From Phycobacter azelaicus (GTDB taxonomy: Bacteria; Pseudomonadota; Alphaproteobacteria; Rhodobacterales; Rhodobacteraceae), in the NCBI RefSeq assembly GCF_014884385.1, contig NZ_WKFH01000003.1, forward strand, positions 3,380,001 through 3,444,000: a stretch of 64,000 bases of DNA, read 5' to 3'. The notes under the pieces were generated by a model, which ran no database searches, was not told the origin of the DNA, and saw only the letters and a list, made by a program, of their open reading frames with translations. This document shows positions 1 to 7,753 of this stretch, piece by piece (the first letter of the stretch is position 1; each line of letters begins with the position of its first letter). The translations under genes were made by a program, and so were the position numbers.

Positions 1-1
1 C

Positions 2-2044
2 ACCTCGGGCAAGGAAGGCTCCTTTGCCGGTGGCATGGACCTGAATCTGCTCGCAGTGATGAAGGAAGAAGCCGGAGATGACCCTGCGCGCGGCGTCTTT
101 GACGGCATCATGAAAATGCACGCCCTTCTGCGCAAGATCGAGCTGGCGGGCATGGACCCCAAGACCAAAAAGGGCGGCAAGCCGATTGCAACCGCCCTGC
201 CCGGCACCGCAGCCGGCATCGGTATGGAGCTGCCACTGGCCACGCATCGCATCTTTGCCGCCGAGAACCCCAAGGCGAAATACGGCCTGCCGGAAATCAT
301 GGTAGGTATCTTCCCCGGCGCCGGCGGCACCACCCGCATGGTGCGCAAGGTGGGCGCGATCGCTGCCGCCCCCTTGCTGCTTGAAGGCAAGATGCTGGAT
401 GTCAAAAAGGCAAAAGGCGCGGGCTACATCGATGAGATCGCAGCCGATCCCGTCGCCGCTGCCAAGGAATGGGTGCTCGCTGCCAAGAACGTGGACCTGG
501 TGAAACCCTGGGATGCCAAGGGCTACAAGATGCCCGGCGGCGCGCCTTACCACCCGGCGGGTTTCATGAATTTCGTCGGCGCTTCGGCAATGATCAACGG
601 CAAGACGCAAGGCGCCTTCCCGGCGGCCAAGGCGCTTCTATCAGCAGTCTATGAAGGCGCACTGGTCGATTTCGACACCGCATTGAAGATCGAGGCCCGC
701 TGGTTCACCTCTGTCATCATGAACCCGTCGTCCGGCGCCATGATCCGCTCGCTGTTCCTCAACAAGGAAGCCTTGGAGAAAGGCGCGGTACGCCCGAAGG
801 ATGTGCCCGATCAGCGCGTCAAGAAACTCGGCGTTCTGGGTGCCGGCATGATGGGCGCGGGCATCGCGCTGGTCTCGGCCCAGGCCGGTATGGAAGTGGT
901 CCTGGTAGACCGCGATCAGGCCGCAGCCGACAAGGGCAAGGCCTATACCGAAGCTTACCTGGACAAGGGTATGAAGCGCGGCAAGGTCACAGCCGAAAAG
1001 AAAGAGGCGATGCTGGGCCTGATCAATGCGACCCCTGATCTGGAAGCGCTAAAAGGCTGCGATCTGATTATCGAAGCGGTATTCGAGGATCCCGGCGTCA
1101 AGGCCGAGATGACCCAGAAGGTCGAGGCGATCATTCCCGAAGATTGCATCTTTGCCTCCAACACCTCGACGCTGCCGATCACCGATCTTGCCAAGGCCTC
1201 AAGCCGCCCCGAGCAGTTCATCGGCATCCACTTCTTCTCTCCGGTCGAGAAGATGCTGCTGGTGGAAATCATCAAGGGCAAGGAAACTGGTGATCGCGCC
1301 GTGGCCAAGGCGCTGGATTATGTGCGCCAGATCCGCAAGACCCCCATCGTGGTCAACGATGCGCGGTTCTTCTACGCCAACCGCTGCATCATCCCTTACA
1401 TCAACGAAGGTCTGCGCATGATCACCGAAGGCGTCTCGCCCGTGTTGATCGACAATGCGGCGCGTCAGCTGGGCTTCCCGGTGGGTCCGATCCAGCTCAA
1501 CGACGAGACCTCTATCGATCTGGGGGCCAAGATCGCCCGCGCCACCAAGGCCGCCATGGGCGATGCCTACCCCGAAAGCCCCGCAGACGATCTGATTTTC
1601 TGGCTTGAGGATCTGGGCCGCCTGGGGCGCAAATCCAATGCCGGCTTCTTTGACTATGATGAAAAGGGCAAGCGGGTCGAGTATTGGAAGGGCATGCAGG
1701 AGAAGTATCCACTGGCCGAAGATCAGCCCGACCTGATCGAAGTGCAGGAACGCCTGATGTTCGCACAGGTTCTGGAGGCCGTGCGCGCTCTCGAAGAAGG
1801 TGTTCTGATGGACATCCGCGAAGGCGATGTGGGCGCGATCCTGGCCTGGGGTTTTGCGCCCTGGTCCGGTGGTCCGCTGAGCTGGCTCGACATCATCGGC
1901 ACGCCCTATGCCGCGGAACGCTGTGATCAGCTGACCGAGGCCTATGGCGAACGCTTCGCCTGCCCGCCGCTGCTGCGGGAAATGGCGGAAAAGGGCCAAA
2001 GCTTCTACGGGCGCTTTAACCCGGAGGCGGCGGAAGCGGCTTAA
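2..2044 (+). CDS. fadJ: 3-hydroxyacyl-CoA dehydrogenase / enoyl-CoA hydratase, FadJ type (5' end outside window)
   Basis: Bifunctional fatty-acid beta-oxidation enzyme: hydrates 2-enoyl-CoA and oxidises 3-hydroxyacyl-CoA with NAD. The frame is open to the left edge (it reads TSGKEGSFAGGMDLN), so the first internal Met at position 35 is not the real start and the N-terminus of the crotonase domain is missing. The crotonase part shows the oxyanion-hole region GTAAGIGMELPLA and the YGLPEIMVGIFPGAGG stretch. It is followed by a Rossmann NAD site (GVLGAGMMGAGIAL, near residue 270 of the visible part) and a C-terminal 3-hydroxyacyl-CoA dehydrogenase helical domain. A strong bidirectional terminator lies about 90 bp beyond the stop. 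Family assignment is secure; whether it acts aerobically (FadB role) or as FadJ cannot be told from sequence. Confidence 0.93.
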   Translation, partial: TSGKEGSFAGGMDLNLLAVMKEEAGDDPARGVFDGIMKMHALLRKIELAGMDPKTKKGGKPIATALPGTAAGIGMELPLATHRIFAAENPKAKYGLPEIMVGIFPGAGGTTRMVRKVGAIAAAPLLLEGKMLDVKKAKGAGYIDEIAADPVAAAKEWVLAAKNVDLVKPWDAKGYKMPGGAPYHPAGFMNFVGASAMINGKTQGAFPAAKALLSAVYEGALVDFDTALKIEARWFTSVIMNPSSGAMIRSLFLNKEALEKGAVRPKDVPDQRVKKLGVLGAGMMGAGIALVSAQAGMEVVLVDRDQAAADKGKAYTEAYLDKGMKRGKVTAEKKEAMLGLINATPDLEALKGCDLIIEAVFEDPGVKAEMTQKVEAIIPEDCIFASNTSTLPITDLAKASSRPEQFIGIHFFSPVEKMLLVEIIKGKETGDRAVAKALDYVRQIRKTPIVVNDARFFYANRCIIPYINEGLRMITEGVSPVLIDNAARQLGFPVGPIQLNDETSIDLGAKIARATKAAMGDAYPESPADDLIFWLEDLGRLGRKSNAGFFDYDEKGKRVEYWKGMQEKYPLAEDQPDLIEVQERLMFAQVLEAVRALEEGVLMDIREGDVGAILAWGFAPWSGGPLSWLDIIGTPYAAERCDQLTEAYGERFACPPLLREMAEKGQSFYGRFNPEAAEAA

Positions 2045-2130
2045 AGGCTGAAGCAACTTTTTGATTGGTGGCTCAGAAAATTGAGCCGCCAATTAAGCCG
2101 CACGACAAGTAACTGAATTTTAAAAATGAA

Positions 2131-2170
2131 CCAGCCGCGTCAGAGAGGTCTGACGCGGCTGGTTTCTTCT
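2131..2170. terminator. Bidirectional intrinsic terminator between fadJ and the Hint-domain gene
   Basis: A perfect 14-bp stem (2131-2144 with 2149-2162, loop GAGG) is followed on the plus strand by TTTCTTCT and on the minus strand by a T-rich stretch. It sits between two convergent genes and can end both transcripts. Confidence 0.85.
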
Positions 2171-2186
2171 GTGTTGCTCGAAAAGG

Positions 2187-2849
2187 TCAGCTTATGAATG
2201 GGAATCCTGTAGGACTATGCGGGGTACTGGCCGCGATATGACTGTAGGTCTCGTTGGCAATCATCGCCCGCACAAGGTCACGCGCATCACGATGAGACAG
2301 GACAGAATAGAGCTCTGCACCAGTTGGATCTGCCAAAAGGTCACGCTGCGCCGGGGCATAGCCCAGGAACCCGGCCTCAAGGTAGATCACCTGATCCTGT
2401 GCGAACCGTGGAACGATCAGTTCCATCCGTGCGCCCGGGTGCAGGCGTTGAATTCCACGATAACCGTCAAGCGCGCAAGCCGGAACCACGGCGAAGGGAT
2501 CCCCTTTCGCGTCTTCGACAAGATCGCTTTCGATCAGAACGCCCTGGTCTGGCATCAGGTACATCGGCACACGATTGTTCAGGGCATCGCGGGGCACCAG
2601 CAGGGGGCATTGCGCAGCCTCCATTGGCCCTTCGCTCAGAACAAGGGTTTCGCGCCCCAGTTCTACAATGGGTTGCATGCCGTGATCAAAGGTGAGCACT
2701 CCGTCCCCGACCGTCAGCGCCTCGACCGGGCGCCAGCCGAGGCTTGACGCCACATGCGTTCCAGCCATGAAACCACCCCGCCCGACCGACACCATCGGCA
2801 CAGGCATCTCAATTGAAGATCCGCTGCGTTTCTGGAACCAATCGAACAT
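2187..2849 (-). CDS. Hint-domain (Hedgehog/intein fold) protein
   Basis: 220-residue protein with a Hint_2-type domain over residues about 25-165, recognised by FMAGTHVASSLGWRPVEAL, VGDGVLTFDHGMQPI and a YLEAGFLGYAPAQR-like C-terminal block. Small cytoplasmic or secreted Hint proteins are very common in Rhodobacteraceae, and their function is unknown to me. The self-splicing cysteine that opens a functional Hint domain (CF.AGT) is replaced by Gly here (GGFMAGT), so autoprocessing through a Cys nucleophile is unlikely. No signal peptide is obvious. The start is supported by a GGGG-type ribosome site about 8 bases upstream. A sulfotransferase gene lies 109 bp upstream on the same strand. Confidence 0.75.
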   Translation of the reverse strand: MFDWFQKRSGSSIEMPVPMVSVGRGGFMAGTHVASSLGWRPVEALTVGDGVLTFDHGMQPIVELGRETLVLSEGPMEAAQCPLLVPRDALNNRVPMYLMPDQGVLIESDLVEDAKGDPFAVVPACALDGYRGIQRLHPGARMELIVPRFAQDQVIYLEAGFLGYAPAQRDLLADPTGAELYSVLSHRDARDLVRAMIANETYSHIAASTPHSPTGFPFIS

Positions 2850-2958
2850 GAGCGCCCCTTTCCGATCTCCGGCATAAGGCTGTGCGACCTTCTGAACACA
2901 AAGCCCGTTTCATCTGTCTACGCTGGGCTCAGGAGCCCGTCTTAAACAGACGTAAAGG

Positions 2959-3609
2959 CTAATGGTTAAAAGAATATTCAAATTGTTCGATTTCTTCTGC
3001 GCAACTTGCTGCAACGGCCGCTCTGGTTTGCGGATCGTAGTAGTCTCTCCAGTCTGGACCGCGTTCTGATCTATTTGTTCGCTCTAGCGTCAGACGAAAA
3101 CCGAGATGATCAAAAAGAGCCTCTGCGTCCTGCTCGAAGTGTTCGATCCGGATATACGCATCACACTGCTCATACCCGTCCGCGTGTTGCATATAGGATC
3201 TGGGTGGGTGCTTTTGAAACGCTTGAAGCGCGTCAGAATGTAGGACAAAATCTCGGAAGTTCAAGGACTTGGAGAGCCGCACCGCGGGATGGTCAAAGGC
3301 CTGCACTCGCAGCCAATGGTAGTAGCTCACTGCACGGTCAAATGGGTTACGCACAAGGGTAAAGGCAAAAAGGCTGCGCAATTCATCCTCGGGCAAAAGC
3401 CCCTCAATGTCAGCCATGGTCGAGTGTTTCCAAAGGCGCCCACGCGCATTCGCATCACGCAACCGACGACGACGATTCAGCGCCTTGGGTGTGTCTCCCA
3501 GCATCATGTCATCCTTCATCGCCCGCGCCTCTAGCGCCAGCGCCAGGGCAGTGCCGCCCGTCTTTGGTATGTGAATGAATACAAATTTTCGACCCGGTGA
3601 CAGTATCAT
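2959..3609 (-). CDS. Sulfotransferase family 2 protein
   Basis: About 216 residues. The 5'-phosphosulfate loop FVFIHIPKTGGTA (residues about 8-20) and the 3'-phosphate-binding strand FTLVRNPFDRAVSYYHW mark a PAPS-dependent sulfotransferase of the carbohydrate/sulfotransfer_2 kind. The open frame extends 48 codons upstream, but those residues do not resemble the family and MILSPGRKFVF is the natural start, so I begin at 3609. Substrate unknown; an exopolysaccharide or a cell-surface glycan is a reasonable guess. It lies 47 bp downstream of the broken EamA gene on the same strand and may share its transcript. Confidence 0.8.
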   Translation of the reverse strand: MILSPGRKFVFIHIPKTGGTALALALEARAMKDDMMLGDTPKALNRRRRLRDANARGRLWKHSTMADIEGLLPEDELRSLFAFTLVRNPFDRAVSYYHWLRVQAFDHPAVRLSKSLNFRDFVLHSDALQAFQKHPPRSYMQHADGYEQCDAYIRIEHFEQDAEALFDHLGFRLTLERTNRSERGPDWRDYYDPQTRAAVAASCAEEIEQFEYSFNH

Positions 3610-3656
3610 GCTGGTCAGCCTATGACATCGGGCTGCGAATGCAAACGTCTGCCGCC

Positions 3657-4579
3657 CTACCCACCGCGCACGGCAAGTGTGCCACCGGCCACCACGATTA
3701 TTGCGATGCCAGCCATCTGCAGACCGTCCAGGCTTTGCCCAAAGGCCATCCATGCAAACGCAGGCCCCACGATGATGACGGAGTATTCAAACACAGATAC
3801 AAAAGACGCGTCGCCCAATTGATAGGCCTTGGTGATCAGGAAAACGCCCAGAACCGACGCGACGCCCTGCAGTATTATCCAGTGGGATACCTCCCAGACC
3901 GGCCAGACCCAGCCTCGGGTCACAAATCCATCGGCTCCCTCGGCGACGGGCAGTGGCCACAGGGCAAGCCCCCAAAGTGCAACCGCCCCCATCAATGCCT
4001 GAGCAAGCAACATCGTGAACAGCATGGATATTGTACTCTCGTTGCGGCACATCAGACCTGTTGCCAAAGAGCCAAGAGCATAAAACAGCCCCCCGCAACT
4101 GGCAGCAAAATCAGCCAGTCAAATTCATAAGGGTCTGGCTGAAGGACAAACAGCACGCCCAGAAACCCAAAGGTGACGGCGGAGATGCGCACCAGGCCGA
4201 TGCGATGTCTGAGGAACAGAACCGATATCAGCACGATCAGGATCGGTGAGGTGAAAAGACCCGCCAATGCCTGCGCCATTGGCATGAGGGCGACAGCGGA
4301 AAAGTAGAACACCATCGCGACTGCGAGCAACATGCCCCGCAGCACAACCGCACCAATGCGCACAGGCTTTATCCCTCCACTGCCCGCGCGTGCCATGACC
4401 CAGACCAGAGGCAAAGCAATCGCCGTACGCATCAGGTAGAACTGCCAAATGCCAATCTGTTCAGCCATCAACGGGACCGCATTATCGCTGATCCCCAGAA
4501 TGACCATGGCCGCCAACATGGCTTGGGCGGCTGAGCCTTGACGGGTCGATGTCGCATCAGAAAAGGTCATTTGTTTCAT
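3657..4579 (-). pseudogene. EamA/DMT-family transporter, broken by a frameshift
   Basis: Two overlapping minus-strand frames together make one ten-helix drug/metabolite exporter of the EamA family. The first (from MKQMTFSDATSTRQG at 4579, ending at a TGA at 4052) gives the first five to six helices. The second, in another frame, continues at about 4067 with ATGLMCRNESTIS and gives the remaining helices to GGTLAVRGG at 3657. One base appears to be missing at a TTT run near 4065-4069; adding a T would join the halves as LLALLATGLMCRNEST. There is no good internal start for the second half. It is either a genuine one-base lesion or a homopolymer error. It diverges from the acyl-CoA synthetase gene with 76 bp between starts. 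Confidence 0.8.
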
Positions 4580-4655
4580 ATGGCTTCCAATGCACGCAAC
4601 TTTCCGCAATATCTGTTCCCAAAGCGACATTGCGCGGAATCATGGGAGGAAAATC

Positions 4656-6281
4656 ATGGGCTGGATGGCTGACGAAACCGGTTTGGAGAAAAATGCGGCG
4701 AACTATGTACCGCTGACGCCGCTCTCTCATCTGCGCCGCGCTGCACATGTCTTTGCCGAGGTACCGGCGGTGGTCTATGGCAAACACCGCAAGACCTATG
4801 CCGCCTACTATGATCGCTGCACGCGGCTCGCCTCGGCGCTTGCGGGCATGGGCGTCAAACCCGGTGATGTGGTGGCGACCCTCATTCCCAACCTGCCCGC
4901 CCAGGCCGAAGCGCATTTCGGTGTGCCCGCCTGCGGCGCGGTTCTGAATACGATCAACACACGGCTCGATGTTGACACCGTCTCCTATATCTTTGGCCAC
5001 GGGGAGGCCAAAGTCGCCTTGGTAGACTCCGAATTCCTGCCTCTAGCTGAGGCGGCTAAGGCCCAGATGGAGGGGGACGGCCCGATCCTGATCGAGGTGC
5101 CCGATCCGGACGCCGGGTTCCCGGCCAGCGGCCGCTATCCGATCTATGAAGAGGTCCTGGGCAATGCAGCCCATGATTTTGAATGGATCATGCCCGAGGA
5201 CGAGTGGGAGAGCCTGGCACTAAACTACACCTCTGGCACCACGGGGCGGCCCAAGGGCGTCGTCTATCACCACCGCGGCGCCTACCTAATGACTATGGGC
5301 ACAGTGATTTCCTGGCGCATGGTGATGCACCCGGTCTATCTCACCATCGTTCCGCTTTTTCACTGCAATGGCTGGAACCACACTTGGATGATGCCTGTAT
5401 TGGGGGGCACACTTGTCTGCTGCCGCAATATCACCGCACCCGCCGTCTATGACGCCATAGCTGATGAAGGGGTCACCCATTTCGGCGGCGCGCCGATCGT
5501 GCTCAACATGATCGTCAACGCCAAGGAAGAAGAACGCCGCGCATTTGATCACACCGTCGAGGTCTTTACCGCAGGCGCACCCCCTGCCCCGGCAACCCTT
5601 GAAAAGATCGAGCGCCTCGGCTTTCACGTAACGCAGGTCTACGGTCTGACCGAGACCTATGGCCATGTCACCGAATGCCTGTGGAAAGGCGGCAGCTGGG
5701 ATGCGCTTGACCAGCAGGGACGAGCGGCGATCAAGGCCCGCCAAGGCGTTGCCTTCCCAATGATGGACCACATCACCGTGGTAGATGAGACCATGAGCCA
5801 AATCCCGATGAACGCAAAGGATCAGGGCGAAATCGTCATGCGCGGCAATTCCGTGATGAAGGGCTATCTGAAGAACCCCGAAGCCACGGCCGAGAGCTTC
5901 AAGGGCGGGTATTTTCATTCCGGCGACATCGCGATCCAGCATCCCGATGGCTATATCCAGATCGCCGATCGTGCCAAAGACATCATCATATCGGGCGGTG
6001 AGAACATCTCTTCGGTCGAGGTTGAGGGCGTGCTGATGGCTCACCCGGATGTCAATCTTGCCGCTGTGGTCGCTAAACAGGACGAAAAGTGGGGTGAAGT
6101 GCCTTGCGCCTTTGTGGAACTAAAGGAAGGCGCCACAGTGGACGAAGCAGGTCTGATCGCATTTTCCCGCGAAACGCTCGCCGGCTTCAAGGCACCAAAG
6201 AAAGTGGTGTTCCAAGAGTTGCCCAAAACTTCGACCGGAAAGATCCAGAAATTTGAGCTGCGAAAGATCGCCAACGCCTGA
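4656..6281 (+). CDS. Acyl-CoA synthetase (AMP-binding, ANL superfamily)
   Basis: 541-residue adenylate-forming acyl-CoA ligase: activates a carboxylic acid with ATP and joins it to CoA. The P-loop motif YTSGTTGRPKG is near residue 190, the YGLTETYG motif near 330, and the GDIAIQHPDGYIQIADRAKD hinge plus the C-terminal catalytic Lys region KTSTGKIQK are present. The open frame begins at 4590, but GGGAGGAAAATC immediately before ATG 4656 is a clear ribosome site. It looks like the medium-chain/aryl ligases of roseobacters, which include methylmercaptopropionate-CoA ligase (DmdB); sequence reading alone cannot distinguish DmdB from a general medium-chain ligase. Confidence 0.85.
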   Translation: MGWMADETGLEKNAANYVPLTPLSHLRRAAHVFAEVPAVVYGKHRKTYAAYYDRCTRLASALAGMGVKPGDVVATLIPNLPAQAEAHFGVPACGAVLNTINTRLDVDTVSYIFGHGEAKVALVDSEFLPLAEAAKAQMEGDGPILIEVPDPDAGFPASGRYPIYEEVLGNAAHDFEWIMPEDEWESLALNYTSGTTGRPKGVVYHHRGAYLMTMGTVISWRMVMHPVYLTIVPLFHCNGWNHTWMMPVLGGTLVCCRNITAPAVYDAIADEGVTHFGGAPIVLNMIVNAKEEERRAFDHTVEVFTAGAPPAPATLEKIERLGFHVTQVYGLTETYGHVTECLWKGGSWDALDQQGRAAIKARQGVAFPMMDHITVVDETMSQIPMNAKDQGEIVMRGNSVMKGYLKNPEATAESFKGGYFHSGDIAIQHPDGYIQIADRAKDIIISGGENISSVEVEGVLMAHPDVNLAAVVAKQDEKWGEVPCAFVELKEGATVDEAGLIAFSRETLAGFKAPKKVVFQELPKTSTGKIQKFELRKIANA

Positions 6282-6315
6282 CAAAGAGCATTTCTCAACA
6301 GATTGCCCCTTGCAT

Positions 6316-6355
6316 GACGCCACTTACATTCCTATTTCAGAATATAAGTGGCGTC
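6316..6355. promoter_or_regulatory. Inverted repeat with ATTC-N8-GAAT core, likely operator of the DUF2892 gene
   Basis: Sixteen-base arms (6316-6331 and 6340-6355) pair with one mismatch around an 8-base spacer. The inner part is exactly ATTC-N8-GAAT, extended outward by CACTTA/TAAGTG. It ends 30 bp before the start codon of the YgaP-like gene. As I recall, ATTC-N8-GAAT is the site of the persulfide-sensing repressor SqrR (BigR family) in Rhodobacter, whose targets include genes of sulfide metabolism. No T-tract follows, so an operator fits better than a terminator of the upstream ligase gene. Confidence 0.6.
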
Positions 6356-6385
6356 GCCCGACGTCTGCAATCGAGAGGAAATGAC

Positions 6386-6577
6386 ATGACGATCAACAGA
6401 GCGGTCATGGCGATGGCCGGATTTATGGTTCTTCTTTCCGTGGTGCTGACGCAGTTCGTCTCGCCCCATTGGATGTGGCTGACCGTCTTTGTCGGCGCAA
6501 ACCTGTTCCAATCCGCCTTTACCGGCTTTTGCCCGGCAGCCATGATCTTTGCCCGCCTTGGGCTGAAGCCCGCCTAA
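6386..6577 (+). CDS. Small YgaP-like inner-membrane protein (DUF2892)
   Basis: 63 residues, nearly all membrane-embedded: two hydrophobic helices (about 8-26 and 30-50) with the family signature FTGFCPAAMIF. DUF2892 proteins are the membrane segment of YgaP without its rhodanese domain. The start MTINRAVMAMAG follows GAGAGGAAATGAC; a longer open frame from 6314 would run through the inverted repeat and is rejected. Related proteins often accompany sulfur-transfer and sulfide-response genes, which agrees with the ATTC-N8-GAAT repeat just upstream. The cysteine in GFCPA is a candidate persulfide carrier (inference). Confidence 0.85.
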   Translation: MTINRAVMAMAGFMVLLSVVLTQFVSPHWMWLTVFVGANLFQSAFTGFCPAAMIFARLGLKPA

Positions 6578-6616
6578 ACGGTTACTCTAAACTGCTCGGT
6601 TATGATTGCGTTTTTT

Positions 6617-6640
6617 GGCAAAGCGGTTTGCCGCTTTGCC
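6617..6640. other. Perfect hairpin after the DUF2892 gene
   Basis: GGCAAAGCGG and CCGCTTTGCC pair perfectly around TTTG. A TTTTTT run precedes rather than follows it on the plus strand, so it is not a textbook intrinsic terminator, though it may still end or stabilise the DUF2892 transcript. Confidence 0.4.
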
Positions 6641-6696
6641 GCGTGGCGTGCTAATTTGCTGTCAATCGGACCAAGACCGCAACACGGGCAGATCGC

Positions 6697-7707
6697 ATGA
6701 CAGCACTCAGGGAATTTCAACGACTGGAGGCTGCTGGCCTGTGGCGCGAGACCCCTGATGCACAGCGTAGGGATGTCATCGTTTCGGTGGGCGATGCGAC
6801 GCTCACCATAACGGACATGAATGACAAACCATTGGCTCATTGGTCCCTCGCAGCCATTGAACGTGCCAACCCAGGCCAATTCCCGGCTCTTTTTCATCCT
6901 GATGGTGACCCGGGGGAGACCCTGGAAATAGCCGAAGATGAAGCAACTATGCTCGACGCCATCGAACGGGTGAAAGCTGCTATCGAGCATAGCCGCCCAC
7001 ATCCCGGGCGTCTTCGAGCAGCAAGTGTCTTTGCCGTAATGGGCCTGCTGGCGCTTTTGGTGGTGCTCTGGCTACCCACCGCATTGCAAAAGCACGCCGT
7101 CAACGTCGTACCTGACATCAAGCGAAAAGCAATTGGCGAGGCTTTGCTGGGACGTATCGAGCGCGTGGCAGGACAGGCTTGCACCAGCGCAGATACGGGC
7201 TCCGTGCTTGAAAAACTTGCACTGCGGACCGGCATTCGACGCCTTGTCATCTTCCGCTCGGGACTGGCCAGTAGCCTACATCTTCCAGGTGGCATTGTTC
7301 TATTGAACAAGACTTTTGTGGAAGACTACGAAGATCCCTCAGTTGCGGCCGGTGCCATTCTCGCCGAGCGCGCTCGTACCCAGATGTTGGATCCGCTGGC
7401 AGAACTGCTGAATTCGGGCGGGACGCCCGCGTCCTTCCGCCTGCTGACGACTGGCCAGCTTGAGCGGAAAACCCTTGATCACTACGTCGAAACCGTCCTG
7501 AGCACACCCCGCCCTCCCCTGCCGGATGAGACACTTCTTGCAGAATTCGCCCGTGCGTCGATCTCCTCCACCCCATATGCTTATGCGATTGACATTACGG
7601 GAGAAACCACACTGGGCCTGATAGAAGCCGATCCCATGGCGGGGCGCCGCCTAGAACCCGTCCTAAGCGACGCCGATTGGGTACGCCTGCAGAATATCTG
7701 CAGCTAA
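6697..7707 (+). CDS. Membrane-anchored protein with a peptidase-M48-like but degenerate domain
   Basis: 336 residues: an N-terminal cytoplasmic part (1-105), one membrane segment near 107-125 (ASVFAVMGLLALLVVLWLP), and a soluble C-terminal domain. Within that domain the stretch LHLPGGIVLLNKTFVEDYED followed by GAILAERAR closely mimics the M48 zinc-peptidase pattern LPGGxxxxxxGLL...E..AxVLaHExaH. The two zinc-binding histidines of HExxH are absent (LAERAR), so it cannot be an ordinary M48 protease. I do not recognise a specific family. The gene is monocistronic and converges on the chemoreceptor gene. Confidence 0.65.
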   Translation: MTALREFQRLEAAGLWRETPDAQRRDVIVSVGDATLTITDMNDKPLAHWSLAAIERANPGQFPALFHPDGDPGETLEIAEDEATMLDAIERVKAAIEHSRPHPGRLRAASVFAVMGLLALLVVLWLPTALQKHAVNVVPDIKRKAIGEALLGRIERVAGQACTSADTGSVLEKLALRTGIRRLVIFRSGLASSLHLPGGIVLLNKTFVEDYEDPSVAAGAILAERARTQMLDPLAELLNSGGTPASFRLLTTGQLERKTLDHYVETVLSTPRPPLPDETLLAEFARASISSTPYAYAIDITGETTLGLIEADPMAGRRLEPVLSDADWVRLQNICS

Positions 7708-7753
7708 AACCCGAAGCCAATTGGCCAGTGGCCGTCTCCGGGCCCACGCCGGG

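Noticed and set aside
2218..2747. 176-codon plus-strand frame across the Hint gene
   Set aside because: Shadow of the Hint-domain gene on the other strand.
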